Positions 11,304 to 21,294 of a stretch of 64,000 nucleotides of DNA are shown one piece after another. The stretch is from Gnomoniopsis sp. IMI 355080 (taxonomy: Eukaryota; Ascomycota; Sordariomycetes; Diaporthales; Gnomoniaceae). Each line of letters opens with the position of its first letter. Within the stretch, counting starts at the first letter, position 1. The DNA lies in contig JAPEVC010000014.1 in the NCBI GenBank assembly GCA_027946555.1, forward strand, positions 186,001 to 250,000, in the 5' to 3' direction. The translations under genes and the position numbers were made by a program. Under the pieces are notes generated by a model. The model searched no databases. It was not told where the DNA came from and saw only the letters and a program-made list of their open reading frames with translations.

Positions 11304-11953
11304 TCAATTGCGGCCCTGGTCAAAGAAGAATGTCAGTATTTGGTCGTTCCGATAAATCCAAGTTAGCATCTTCAAGAGCGTACCTCCAAAAAGCCCGACA
11401 TGAAGCTGTCTGGTAACCTCTTGTCTCCCCTGAAGTTCTCTTCCTTGAAGTATGACATGACGTGGTTCGTCTGCTTCCAGAAGTTCATCGTTTCCTGTTG
11501 CCTCTCATTAGCCCCTGGCTCTCATGAAATCGCTGCTACCAGTCTCGTAGTACCTGATATTCTGCGTGGCTCTGGAACAGCAGGACATCGACGACCGGAA
11601 GCTTGTTGACGTATCGGTGCTTCTCAAACTCCTCTCGCATTCTTGTGCGGATGACCGACACGGGCAGCGGAACATTGTACATGGTCTGGATCTCGGGCGC
11701 CTGTAATCAACCACCGTCAGCCCTCTCATCTCTCGCAGATGTAGACCTGGATCGCTCTGATCGTGGCAATGGCCGCATGATAAAGACGTACAGCTCGCAT
11801 CCATTCCCGGTAGCTCGCAATCACTCGTCGCTTCGCATTGTCCCAGCTGCCGGCTGTCACAAGATCAGTAAAGTCCTGAGAGCAATCGTTTGGTTGTCAG
11901 CTCTCACACTGGCGCGTCTTGACCGCAAACTGCGTGGCTTGAATCGTTGCCAT
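11304..11953 (-). CDS. nuo14.8: NADH:ubiquinone oxidoreductase LYR subunit (NDUFA6/B14, Neurospora nuo14.8-like)
   Basis: Five exons, 11953..11908, 11853..11792, 11700..11554, 11494..11384 and a 12-bp last exon 11315..11304, encode 125 residues. The protein matches the complex I LYR-family accessory subunit, which sits on the matrix side of the peripheral arm and binds acyl carrier protein. Diagnostic stretches are the LYR-type motif (SYREWMRAAPEIQTMYNVP), PLPVSVIRTRMREEFEKHR, NKLPVVDVLLFQSHAEYQ, and the C-terminal ETMNFWKQTNHVMSYF and FLEGRN. The first residue of the LYR tripeptide reads Ser here. The N-terminus lacks an obvious cleavable presequence, as expected for this subunit. The last exon encodes only Gly-Arg-Asn and the stop, but it supplies the conserved end. 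Exons 3 and 4 both have phase 0/0 boundaries. The gene is divergent from BUD31 across about 320 bp. Confidence 0.93.
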
Positions 11954-12272
11954 GGCTGCACAATTGCTCGTGGGGTGTGCCGCCGCTCTACTTGATCGTC
12001 AATGCCGAGTTGACGTTCGTCCAAGGCCAGCCCATGTGGCTGCAAGCCGGCAGGCCTGACCGATTAGTCAGCACTACAATTACATAGTACCGTACGGAGT
12101 ACAACTTCCCTCCATAGCACTCATCCTCTGAAATTGTAATCCCAACAACATCCACATTCTTCGCCCCCAGAATAAGCGCGACAGATATTTGACGCCACAA
12201 AGAGTCTTCCATTGTGACGACGACTTGCTCCATTACCCTTGCGTCCCCCTCCTCCCGCACGCTACCTCGAAA
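11954..12272. promoter_or_regulatory. Shared divergent promoter spacer between the complex I subunit gene and BUD31
   Basis: Only 319 bp separate the two start codons, which point away from each other, so both promoters and 5' UTRs must lie here. I see no open frame or clear TATA box. Co-regulation is an inference from geometry only. Confidence 0.6.
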
Positions 12273-12719
12273 ATGCCCGCCATCAGACACGCATCGAAGC
12301 GGAAGCCCCCGCCAGAAGGCTTCAGCGACATCGAGGACGACCTACTTGTGTTCAGCAACAAGATGAAAGACGCGCAAAATGCCCCGACAGACAACGCCCC
12401 GAAACACCAGGCGCAGTGGCCCATCTTCCAAATCTCTCACCAGCGATCGCGGTACATATACGAGCTCTACTATGAGAAGGAGGCCATCAGCAAGCAGCTG
12501 TACGACTGGCTGCTCAAGAACGGCTACGCGGACGCGATGCTAATTGCGAAGTGGAAGAAGCAAGGTTACGAGAAGCTGTGCTGTTTGCGGTGTGTTCAGA
12601 CCAAGGAGACAAACTTTGCCAGTACATGTATTTGTCGCGTGCCAAGGGCCCAGCTCAAGGAGGACCAGGACCTGCAGTGCGTCAGTTGTGGGTGCAGAGG
12701 CTGCGCATCAAGTGACTGA
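12273..12719 (+). CDS. BUD31: Pre-mRNA splicing factor BUD31 (G10 family)
   Basis: A single exon of 148 residues starting at the ATG at 12273. The same frame is open upstream, but the conserved N-terminus (MPAIRHASKRKPPPEGFSDI) begins here. BUD31/G10 is a small zinc-binding protein of the activated spliceosome, associated with the Prp19-related complex in the nucleus. The sequence shows the helical N-terminal half (PIFQISHQRSRYIYELYYEK, then an AISKQLYDWLLKNGYAD helix). The C-terminus has the family's cysteine-rich zinc-cluster region (CCLRCVQTKETNFASTCICR, then CVSCGCRGCASSD), complete to the usual ending. The gene is intronless, unlike its neighbours. It converges with the C2H2 gene at 12963. 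Confidence 0.96.
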   Translation: MPAIRHASKRKPPPEGFSDIEDDLLVFSNKMKDAQNAPTDNAPKHQAQWPIFQISHQRSRYIYELYYEKEAISKQLYDWLLKNGYADAMLIAKWKKQGYEKLCCLRCVQTKETNFASTCICRVPRAQLKEDQDLQCVSCGCRGCASSD

Positions 12720-12962
12720 GTGGACTTATCATGGATAAAGAGAATGGTATCATAGTATGGAATGGGAAGGGACAGCACGGCGTTCCGGTCATTGTGGCTT
12801 TCGTTCAGGTACGGCATCACCATTGAGGACAGACATGACCTCATATTATCACCTGGCACTTTGGGAATTAATAGAGATTCATTGTTTATTTCTCGAGCAG
12901 ATCCGTCTATGCCGAGTCTTGAGGGTATCTGAACGCCACAAACGCCAACGCACGCCAAACAT

Positions 12963-13905
12963 CTAGCGACGACTTTGCTGTTTCGGACCAAGTCGGATGG
13001 CCCGCGGCACGAATTTCAAGGATGACATGGCACTCGTTATGCCGTCCGTCTCTGCGTCTACAGCTGCTAGGTCCTGAATCGCCTGCCTCTCTGGCGCCTT
13101 CAAATTTGAAGACTTTCTCACCTCACCCGCCGTCAGGCTTTTCGCGGGTTCGATCCCCGCGGTTTGTCCGGTCTCAACCATCGGCACATCGTCCATTACC
13201 TCCTGCTGCACTTTTTCGGATGTGACGGCGTCGGCCATTGGCACATCTTTTGATTCGCCAGCATCACCGTTCTTACCAGCAGCCTCGACGACATGATTTT
13301 GGGGTCTCTGTCTCTCGGGAAGAGAGTTCTTGTGTTGACGGGGCTTTCCGCGACTATGCTCCACCAGCATAGACTGACGCCTATCAATGCCGTATTTCGT
13401 GACAGCGAAGAAGTAGTTGCGAGGATACGCATGGTCATCGATGAGATGCTCCCTACGCTGTTTGTAAGACTTGAATTTGTTTTCACAAGCCTCCATGAAG
13501 CACGCATACTATTTGCCGAGTTAGCATAGCCGTCGCCTCTTACAGATGCAAATGCAAACCAAAATAGACACTCACGGTACATGCACCTTGCTCTCGCTTC
13601 ATTTCTGCAAGCGCATCGTGGTGCTCCTGGATGTGAAGACTCATGATATGCGCAGTGGGGAAGTTTCTACCACACTCGAGACATCTGTTGGTATGGACTT
13701 GGACATAGTGCCTCTCGTACTCCTGGTAATACGTAAAGCTTAGACCTCGGGTATGGCCTGGCAGGGAGCATTGTATGGCGCTGGCTTCTGGCTTGGACTC
13801 AGTCTCATTGTCGAGGTTCAGAATTTTAGAAACGGGTATGAGGGCGGCATCCTCGCCGTAGCCGTCCGGGTCGTCTTCGTCTTCGGAATCGCGTGAGCGC
13901 TTCAT
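12963..13905 (-). CDS. C2H2 zinc finger protein, ZNF511-like
   Basis: Two exons, 13905..13576 and 13508..12963, encode 291 residues. The intron is 67 bp, with an ACC/GTGAGT donor and an ATAG acceptor in phase 0. The start is the ATG opening MKRSRDSEDEDD; the frame is open further upstream but without plausible coding composition. Three C2H2-type units can be read: C46 with H66/H71, C75/C78 with H91/H95, and C113/C118 with H131/H136. The third unit continues into HLIDDHAYPRNYFFAVTKYGID, a pattern I associate with the ZNF511 family. An acidic N-terminus precedes the fingers. The C-terminal half is low complexity, charged and poorly conserved in appearance. The molecular role of this family in fungi is not established to my knowledge. 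The assignment rests on finger spacing and the post-finger block. Confidence 0.82.
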
Positions 13906-14895
13906 AATCGCCAAGAGGGCTTTTGGGCTTGTATCTGAGCGAGTTGTCGAATCCAAAATCTTAAAAGGGAACCATATCCTCCTGTATGATGTCTCGAAGT
14001 TCAGTAGGGATATAAGTACTCTTGTTGAAAGGCTGCCTTCAGAGAGGAAGCCCACCTGTCCAGCTACTATGTACCTGTATAGAAGGTAAGCAAGGTGAGT
14101 AGGTAGGTCTTGATCTTGATGGACTCTGAAAAGGCGCACGAGTCTTCTCTTTGGGAAGAACCTAAAGAATAGACGTCAAAGAACATCCATGTAGTGCCAG
14201 GATGAGGCCCCCACACTCGCTAAGACATCGACGGATGGGTGCGTGCAGGGTTTCCTAGGTTGCAGTCGGGTGCACAGGCCAGGCGATCCATTTGTATGGG
14301 GATGGATATTCATATCGTTAACTCTGCCAATTCCTTGGGAGCGTCGATATCATTTTCGGGCTTCACATTGTCTGCCACAGTACCTTTCCCAGAGCTCCCC
14401 CCACAACACGCTGTTCGACCCGAGAGCCTTTCCCAACCCTAGGGCTCTTTACGCCATAGCAAGTTAGTAAGAGAGGCCTAAGATTTTACCCCACCAATGC
14501 GATCTCTAGACCCAGCCAGAAACCACCAACACGCCGACTCCAATTCCAAGTCCAAGTCGCAACACCCACAGCCACAGCGTCTCTCAACAACAACCTCTTT
14601 CTGCACAGTCAGTTATGGATTGCCATCGTGCTATCCCATTCTCGACTATGTGTGAGCCCACTTGTTGACTGTGGGCTCCTTCCGACGTTCTTTCTCGTTG
14701 ATTGCTCTTCCTTCAAACCTATCAACAATACATGAAGTGCACCGAATACCGACCTGCACCATCCTGCGCCTCCCTCTCTGGCAACATTACATTGTCGGCA
14801 GCATCTTCCCAGGCCTCAAAGTTCTTCAATAGAAGTGCTGTGCTTCCACAGCACCATAGTTCTCTTCCCGTGGTGCCGCATTAATATCAATCAGG
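13906..14895. other. Intergenic, divergent promoters
   Basis: Separates the start of the C2H2 gene (minus) from the start of the Est1-like gene (plus). It contains C/T-rich stretches near 14380-14620 typical of fungal promoters. I see no gene. Confidence 0.5.
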
Positions 14896-17811
14896 ATGGC
14901 CGCCAATAAAACCTCCCACATGGACCCCGCGATGCTTCCCCCACGGGCTCGAGCCCAGGCTATCTGGCAGTCAGTTTGACAATTTACTTTCGTTGAATCC
15001 ATTGCGAACTTTGCATAGTTGGGCTTGCGACGCTGTTGCCCGCGATCGCGCAATGTCAATACCGCTTATCAGGATGGATTGCGCTGACTAGATCTACTTC
15101 GTGCAGGCAAGCGATGAAACAGCGAGCGAGGGTCCTCCGCGGATTAGACCGCCTCAAGAAAGGATCCAGCGATAAGTTTGAGAAGGAGCAGCTCAAGACA
15201 CTGGAAGCAGACCTGTCGCAGTACGCCATCTTGCGATCGATCAAACATCGCGCAAAGCTGATTGTGCCTTAGATTTCGCCTTGGATTTGTTTCAACTCTC
15301 GCGCAAGACCCGACATACGCTTTCGAAGAAGATGTCGAGGACGTGTTGTGGAAATTACATGTTTTTGTCAACATGGCCTACCGAGAACTAGCCCACACTA
15401 CCTTCCGAGGCCAGGAACATGTTGTGACGAGGCGTAGGGTCGAGAGGGCCTGGATTTCCTTTCTGAATACGGCTACTGAATTCTATATAACCTACTTTCA
15501 ACGTCTTCAGGGCCTTTATGGAATGCCACAGATCGCGAGAGTCACTCGCGCTTTGAAGTTGGCTGCTCCCAAGGTTGGTGAGGCCCAGAAGGCTCAGGTT
15601 CCCTCGGAAGCACTCCAGAAGTCCTTTTACTCCACTCTGCTTCACCTGGGGGACATATCTCGCTGGAAAATCAAGGCGCAGTCCAAACCCAGTGGCATGA
15701 AGACTGCCGTGCTTTACTACGAACTCGCGCACGATCTCAACCCTACATCAGGCGCTGCCCATCACCAGCTTGGCATATTGGAGGATGACAACCACCTGCA
15801 GATTGTCTATCACCTCTATCGCGCTGCCGCCGTTGAGTCTCCGCACCCAAATGCGATTCAGAACCTGGAGCAGGAGTTCCGCAAGCTGTCGAATCTTTCC
15901 CAGGGTAGCAGGCGTGCCGGCCCTGTGGACCCGAATCATGCTTTCGCCGACTGGTTTACCAAGCTGCATGCCTATCTCTACAAGGGTGACGAGTATTCAC
16001 CGGAGCTGGAGGAAGAAGTGCTTCATCGACTGGAGCTTGCGCTGAAGAAGACGGATACGCTGTCTTTGATTCTTAAGATGGTACTCACCAATATCGCAGC
16101 GTACTACATTGCTAAGGCCAGGATACAAAAGCAGTGGAGTCTCAAAGCATCGTCCTCTTGCCAATTCATCCTGAGATTCAATGTCCGGTGGATCGAGACC
16201 CTTTGTCGCCTTCTTCAATCCGGGTTGCGAGATTTTGGCAAGTCAGCTTTGCCGGCGCAAAATCAGGCCGATAGCCAAGGGCTTGATGCAAAGCAGCCAG
16301 AGCGATCCAGCGCATTCACCGAGACAATCTTACCACTCGCGCGTATCTATATGGCGTGGCTCTACATCTATCGGACCGACATCGTCGACTATCAGGACCA
16401 CTTGGGCGCTTATGTTATCGATATGTTCCGGGTTTTGGCATCAAGCCTGACTGCGATGGCAAACGAGTTCAACAAGGGTGTGACAGGCCCATCCGAATAT
16501 CTTCTCGCCGAAGACTTCGAGGCGCTCGGAATGAAACCGTTTGATGATGCCACTCTAGCGCCGATTTGTAGTCTGCACCATGAGCCTGAGAAGGGCTGCT
16601 TCAAGCGTCATTGGGAAGACAGCCATGTCCCCAGGCACTCTTTGCAGCAGGAAATGTTGAATCGTGTCCATGACTGGATGCATTACGGTTTTGCTCTAGC
16701 ACTGGATGAGCGATTCCCATTGAGTGTTACTTCGGCCAATGGGGCCGTCTCAGTCCAGTACTATGAAGGAGGCGAAGCCGCAGCGCCAATACAAGACCCG
16801 GCAGCTATGAGCCAAGACCCAAGGCCAAACGGTCGCCAGGCGGCCAATCCAGCACCGCAAGCCAACGAAAACGATAGCGGCACTATACTTGTTACGCCAC
16901 GCGACCATGCCAGTCCAACTGATCCGCAGCCTCCGAACAGCTCTGGCCGTGACTCTCCAACCATTAATGATCTTTTGGAAGCTGAGCCGAACGTGGGTCT
17001 CAAGGCTAGAATGCGAAGCCTGGTCGATGATTTGCTCGATGACGATAATCCGAGCTCCTGCCCTCAAGCCCAGCAGCAAGGAGTTGATGGTGACTCACGG
17101 CGGCCAAGTCACGGCACCTATGCTTCTAGGCCTGGACAAGATTTGGGCGGCCGACCTGCGTCAAGACTTCAGGCATCCGTGCCGGCCTTTGTTCCCGGCC
17201 TGAGGCCACATAGTGGCTCGGAGAACATCGACCGCCATTTACCACAAAGCAGTGTGAAAGTTGGAGGATCGTCTTCTGGCTTCTCGGGCTCCGGAAGCAG
17301 CGGTCTTCCACACGCGAGACAGCGACTTGGTGGCTCCACAGACAGCAGCGGGGCGTCACCTTTCCTGTCACCGAAGGGTGACGGGCATGCTCGTGCCGCA
17401 TCTATCACTCAGAGACCAGATGGACGGGTGGATAGTGTCTCCCCTCCCATCTTTGCCTTCAACAGCTCATGGACTCGCGCTTTCGACCCAAATGCTTCGT
17501 CACTTCCGCCTGTGATGGGCGTGCCTGGACCGCAAGTAAGCGGGGCGGCCAGCCAGCGAGAAGTATCGGGCACGTATCGACATCATCCCGTGGCACAGAC
17601 TCTGGACCAGTACCAGGCGATTGTCGCCAATGGCAAAGGCTACAATGGCAGCACGGCGTACGGACGAGGTGACTTCGCAACAATGGATGACCCGGGTTAC
17701 TTCAGGAATGCTCTGCAGCAAACTCACATGTCAACTGCGCTTCAGGGCGCGGATCAATACGACACCAGTGTCCTTTTGAGTGCTCTCCGAGGCAATCCAT
17801 CCAAGAGTTGA
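14896..17811 (+). CDS. Est1/SMG7-type TPR protein
   Basis: Proposed exons 14896..14969, 15107..15220 and 15273..17811 encode 908 residues. The N-terminal half (to about residue 480) carries the Est1 14-3-3-like/TPR fold and Est1-type domain. Evidence includes VEDVLWKLHVFVNMAYREL, the FYITYFQRLQGLYGMPQI helix, and the landmark stretch LGDISRWKIKA, YYELAHDLNPTSGAAHHQL and YHLYRAAAVESPHPNA, typical of Est1, SMG5, SMG6 and SMG7. The remainder is Ser/Pro/Gly-rich and disordered. I see no PIN nuclease domain, so it resembles SMG7 or fungal Est1-like proteins rather than SMG6. Roles in nonsense-mediated decay or telomerase are family knowledge only. Intron 1 uses a GTCAGT donor. Intron 2 (52 bp, GTACGC...CTTAG) is the only simple way to keep frame, but it removes a stretch that itself reads like conserved helix (see findings). 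The 5' half is therefore less certain than the large exon. Confidence 0.8.
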
Positions 17812-18282
17812 AGCAAGAAAGTACTTACTCAGTTGACTCACCCTACAGTGGCCATGGCGCCCCTTTTCTAAACTCGGACGGCTTTTGGCAACGTCATCTC
17901 AAACTACTGGATACCTACTCAACAATCTTGAGATAGCGGCTTTGTCGGCCGGCAGCACAGCAAACATGACACAAATTGGCAATTGGCAACCTGTCTAAGC
18001 GCATGAAAGTTGGCATTGAATCCTCGAAATTTTCTCGAGGTTTGAATTTTTGTCTAAATTCGTCGAAGCGTAATACTCCCAGATCGTTGTGGATCTGGCA
18101 GATGGGGGAATCATAAAGTTGAATTTTGAGACGAAGCGGACCACATCAACTTCCCAGCATATGCAAATTCACCGTTGTTGAAACCATGAGCTTTTTTCAA
18201 CCATTTAATATCCCTGGACGCCAAAAGTTGAATGCAAGCCACTGACTTTGGAAGAAATCAGTTTCAGCCAGATCATGGCCAA
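17812..18282. other. 3' intergenic spacer
   Basis: Lies between the convergent stops of the Est1-like gene (plus) and adenosine kinase (minus). It is A/T-richer than the flanks, with no gene visible. Confidence 0.5.
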
Positions 18283-19632
18283 TTAGTGCGAGCCCGGCTC
18301 GTAGGTCTTCTTGGGGAAGGGGAACCTGTGGTGCGCCGAGGTCAGCGTCGTTGTTAAACATTTGAGAGCAAATAATGGGTACATAAGTGTGATCTGGCGC
18401 TGCAGTTGGCGCACAGGTCATAGCGTGGATAGCGAATGACACAGTGAACTTATCAAACGAGGTGCACTTACGAAGGTCCCAGCTCCTGAATACTGAGCTT
18501 GGCCAACCACTGGCCCATGTGAATGGACTCCTCAAGGGTCTTGCCTTCAGTGATACCAGCGCAGAGACCACCAGCAAAAGCATCACCGGCGCCATTGGTA
18601 TCGTTGATCAGGCTCTTGTCGATCGCGAGAACCGGGTACTCCTTGACCTCATCCTCGCCCTGGACAGCCACAAGCGTGGGCTCGGTGCCGTGGGTGATGA
18701 TGGCGACGCGCTTGCGCTGCTTGTTCTCTTTGGGCAGGTTGGCCATCAGCTTGGCGATCTCCTTGAGGTCTTTGGTGGCGTGGCCCTGAGCCTCGGCCCA
18801 GGTGGCGGCCTCGGTCTCGTTGCCGATGATGTAGTCCCAGTAGGGTGCGCTGGCGTCAAGGGGCTCCTTGAAGAATTGGGCAATGAAGGGCGCAGAGAGC
18901 GACAGGATGAAGACCTTGTTCTTGGCCGCGGCCTCCTTGGCGAGCTCCATGATCGCTGGGGGGCAGACTGTGGGAAGCTGTTAGTACCTATACCTTGGCA
19001 GAACTCAGAACGAAGAAGCCTACCCGTGAAGTGGTAGCCACCAATGTAATACACCTCAGCGTTCTCCACCAGACTCCAAATCTCGGGCTTCTTCAGGTGA
19101 TCAAGTCCGTAGTGGTTGGCGGCACCCAGATCCGTGCACATGCTCCGGTTGTGGCCCGTAATCACCACACCGCACCGCCCGGTTGGCTGCGTCGGCTCGA
19201 CGCGGTATTCGACGCGGAGGCCAGCTTGCTTCACGGCATCCTTGAGGATGGAGGCGTACTTGTCGTCGCCGACACCGCCCAAGTAGACAACGCTGTTGTC
19301 GGGCAGCAGGTACTGGGCACCTCGGGCCGTGTTCTGGGCGGCGCCGCCGGCGATGAGCTTGGCATCGTGGTTGTTGAGCAGCTCCTCGTAGAGGGGCTTG
19401 TGGGACTCCTCAGCGAGGATAGCGTCGTTAGGCTTCAGGTTGTACTTGGCGAGGAGCTCGTCACTGCCGAATGCCTGAATGTCTGGGAGGGAGAGGGGGC
19501 GGTCAGTGGGAGCTTGGATAATACAGCGGAAGAGCTATGCTAAGATTCTTGATAGCTTGATAGAGCTTCTGGGAGCTTACCGAGGAGCGGATTCTCCAGA
19601 GCCAGAAGACGGTATTCCTTGGTAGGCGCCAT
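18283..19632 (-). CDS. ADO1: Adenosine kinase
   Basis: Four exons, 19632..19581, 19482..19024, 18967..18472 and 18325..18283, give 349 residues, the normal size for this PfkB-family kinase. It phosphorylates adenosine to AMP in the cytosol, salvaging nucleoside and draining the adenosine released by the S-adenosylmethionine cycle. Visible landmarks are the N-terminal substrate lid region (ENPLLDIQAFG), the Gly-rich GGAAQNTARG block, GGVGDDKYA, and the C-terminal PfkB signature NDTNGAGDAFAGG, with catalytic Asp at about residue 299. The last exon encodes only the tail FPFPKKTYEPGSH. Every junction is in phase (donors GTAAGC, GTAGGC and GTAAGT). It lies downstream of the ribosomal protein L2 gene on the same strand, 692 bp away, with its own promoter. 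Confidence 0.95.
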
Positions 19633-20324
19633 TTTGTTCAGTTGAGGTGTTCTGGTGGTTGTTGAGTGGAAAGGTCTTCGTGTCTGGCACAAAGGGAGGA
19701 AGATGGCGGGGTTATGGTAGGCCCTGGAGTCGATTAAAGTTTGGTGGGGCATACTGAGACCCCGGGCTGTCTTATAGGCTCCGGTGCCATAGGCGAATCG
19801 GCACACGCTACGAAAGAACATACTGCGGAAGCTGCGGAATGACTGATTCGGGTGGGTGAGGGTTTGAATTTTTTAGGTATTAGGCCTACATCTTCGTCTA
19901 GACCAGAATGTTTGTTTTTATATCTTCTGCAAGCTTGCGTCACAGGATCGATACTTGGATTGGGACAAGTAAGGTGATTGATCACTCTTGAATCTGGTCA
20001 TATGATTCCACTTTGAGCTCACATCAGGTCGGAGTTAGACGCAAAGCGTGGGTCTGCGTCTGCTCGTCCCGCCTCCAGGCAAACCTCCCCAAACACAACA
20101 TCTCCCATCACATCCTCATGTATGTATGTCTCAGCGAGGCATTGCTCGCAGGATATGATTGTTGGTGCTGGAATTTTTTTTCCTTTTTGTATTCCACTGA
20201 TGCCGGAGGTACTACCCATAAGCGACGTTATTCCGTCGTGGCCGCCCTTAGTACCAGAACGCGAGACCAAAGATCAAAGCAATCCGTAAACCCAAACCCC
20301 TGAAAGCAGATGCCGAGAAAGCCC
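19633..20324. other. Intergenic spacer
   Basis: Promoter of adenosine kinase and 3' flank of RPL2 (both minus). Several short frames are present but none has coding character. Confidence 0.5.
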
Positions 20325-21294
20325 TTAGTCCTTGACCTTCTGGGTACCACGCAGCAGACCAGTCCGCCTGGCTGCGATGAGACCCGCCTTCTGACCAGGC
20401 ACAGCGTACCGGTTGATCGTAGAGGCTTTACCAATGTGCTGGTGGTTACCCTGTGGAGATGTGTCAGGTCTGTATCAATGCTTAGAGAATCAATTTTACT
20501 TACACCACCGTGAGGGTGATCGACGGGGTTCATGGCAACACCACGAGTCTTGGGCCAGCAGTTGCGCTTGACAGCGAACTTGTGCTTGGCGCGAGAAGCC
20601 TCTGTTCAACTTGTCAGCGTCTATTCGTCTGCCTTTTTCGTATCTGCGCGGCTGCTGGAAGCAGCATTTGGCTCCTCAGACACTGATTCAGCCAGCTGCA
20701 TGCTCCCCTTTGCCGCCAGAGTCCAAATCATCAAAACGAGGTTATCGACATACTCAGCATCGGCTTGTCGGTACGGCCACCACCAGCAACAATGCCGATC
20801 ATGCCACGGGAAACGCTGTGCACAATCTTCTTGGCGCCGGATGGCAGCTTGATACGAGTCTTGCCCTCATCGGGGTTGTGGCCGATGATGGTGATGTAGT
20901 TGCCGGAGGTACGGCCGAGAGTGCCACGGTCGCCGATGCGCGACTCGACGTTGGAGACAACAGTACCCTCAGGCATGGAGCCCAGGGGGAGGACGTTGCC
21001 GACGGTCAGAGCGGCGTTCTTTCCAGCGTAGATGAACTGGCCGGTGTACATGCCCTCGTTGGCAATGAAGGTCTCGGTGTGCAACTTGAACTTGTAAGGG
21101 TCGCGGAAGACAACCTTGGCGAGGGGAGCGCCACGGCCGGGATCGTGGATGATCTGCTTGACGACACCACGAACATATCCGTGTCGCTCGGCGTAGTCGA
21201 GGGATCGGAACTTGGCGGGAGCCTTGTTGAGGCGGTTGATGGCTCCGAAGATAGGGGAGCGACCCTTCCTCTGGTTCCTAATAACTCGACCCAT
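20325..21294 (-). CDS. RPL2: 60S ribosomal protein L2 (uL2, L8 in mammals)
   Basis: Three exons, 21294..20754, 20601..20504 and 20450..20325, encode 254 residues, the same length as yeast Rpl2. uL2 is a core protein of the large ribosomal subunit near the peptidyl transferase centre. The N-terminus MGRVIRNQRKGRSPIFGA, the central SGNYITIIGHNPDEGKTRIK block and the near-universal AMNPVDHPHGG loop are all present. That loop contains the conserved His implicated in peptidyl-transferase function. Exon 2 covers exactly the loop region and its downstream intron begins right after HPHGG. The donors are GTATGT and GTAAGT, and both junctions keep frame. Long open frames on the opposite strand are codon-bias shadows. 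Confidence 0.97.

Noticed and set aside
13130..13170. T-arm-like sequence GCGGGTTCGATCCCCGC on the plus strand, suggesting a tRNA
   Set aside because: It lies inside the well-supported C2H2 coding exon (minus strand). No matching acceptor, D or anticodon stems can be drawn around it.
18444..19543. Long plus-strand frames (about 180-200 codons) opposite adenosine kinase
   Set aside because: They mirror the codon bias of the minus-strand exons. They lack splice logic and family motifs.
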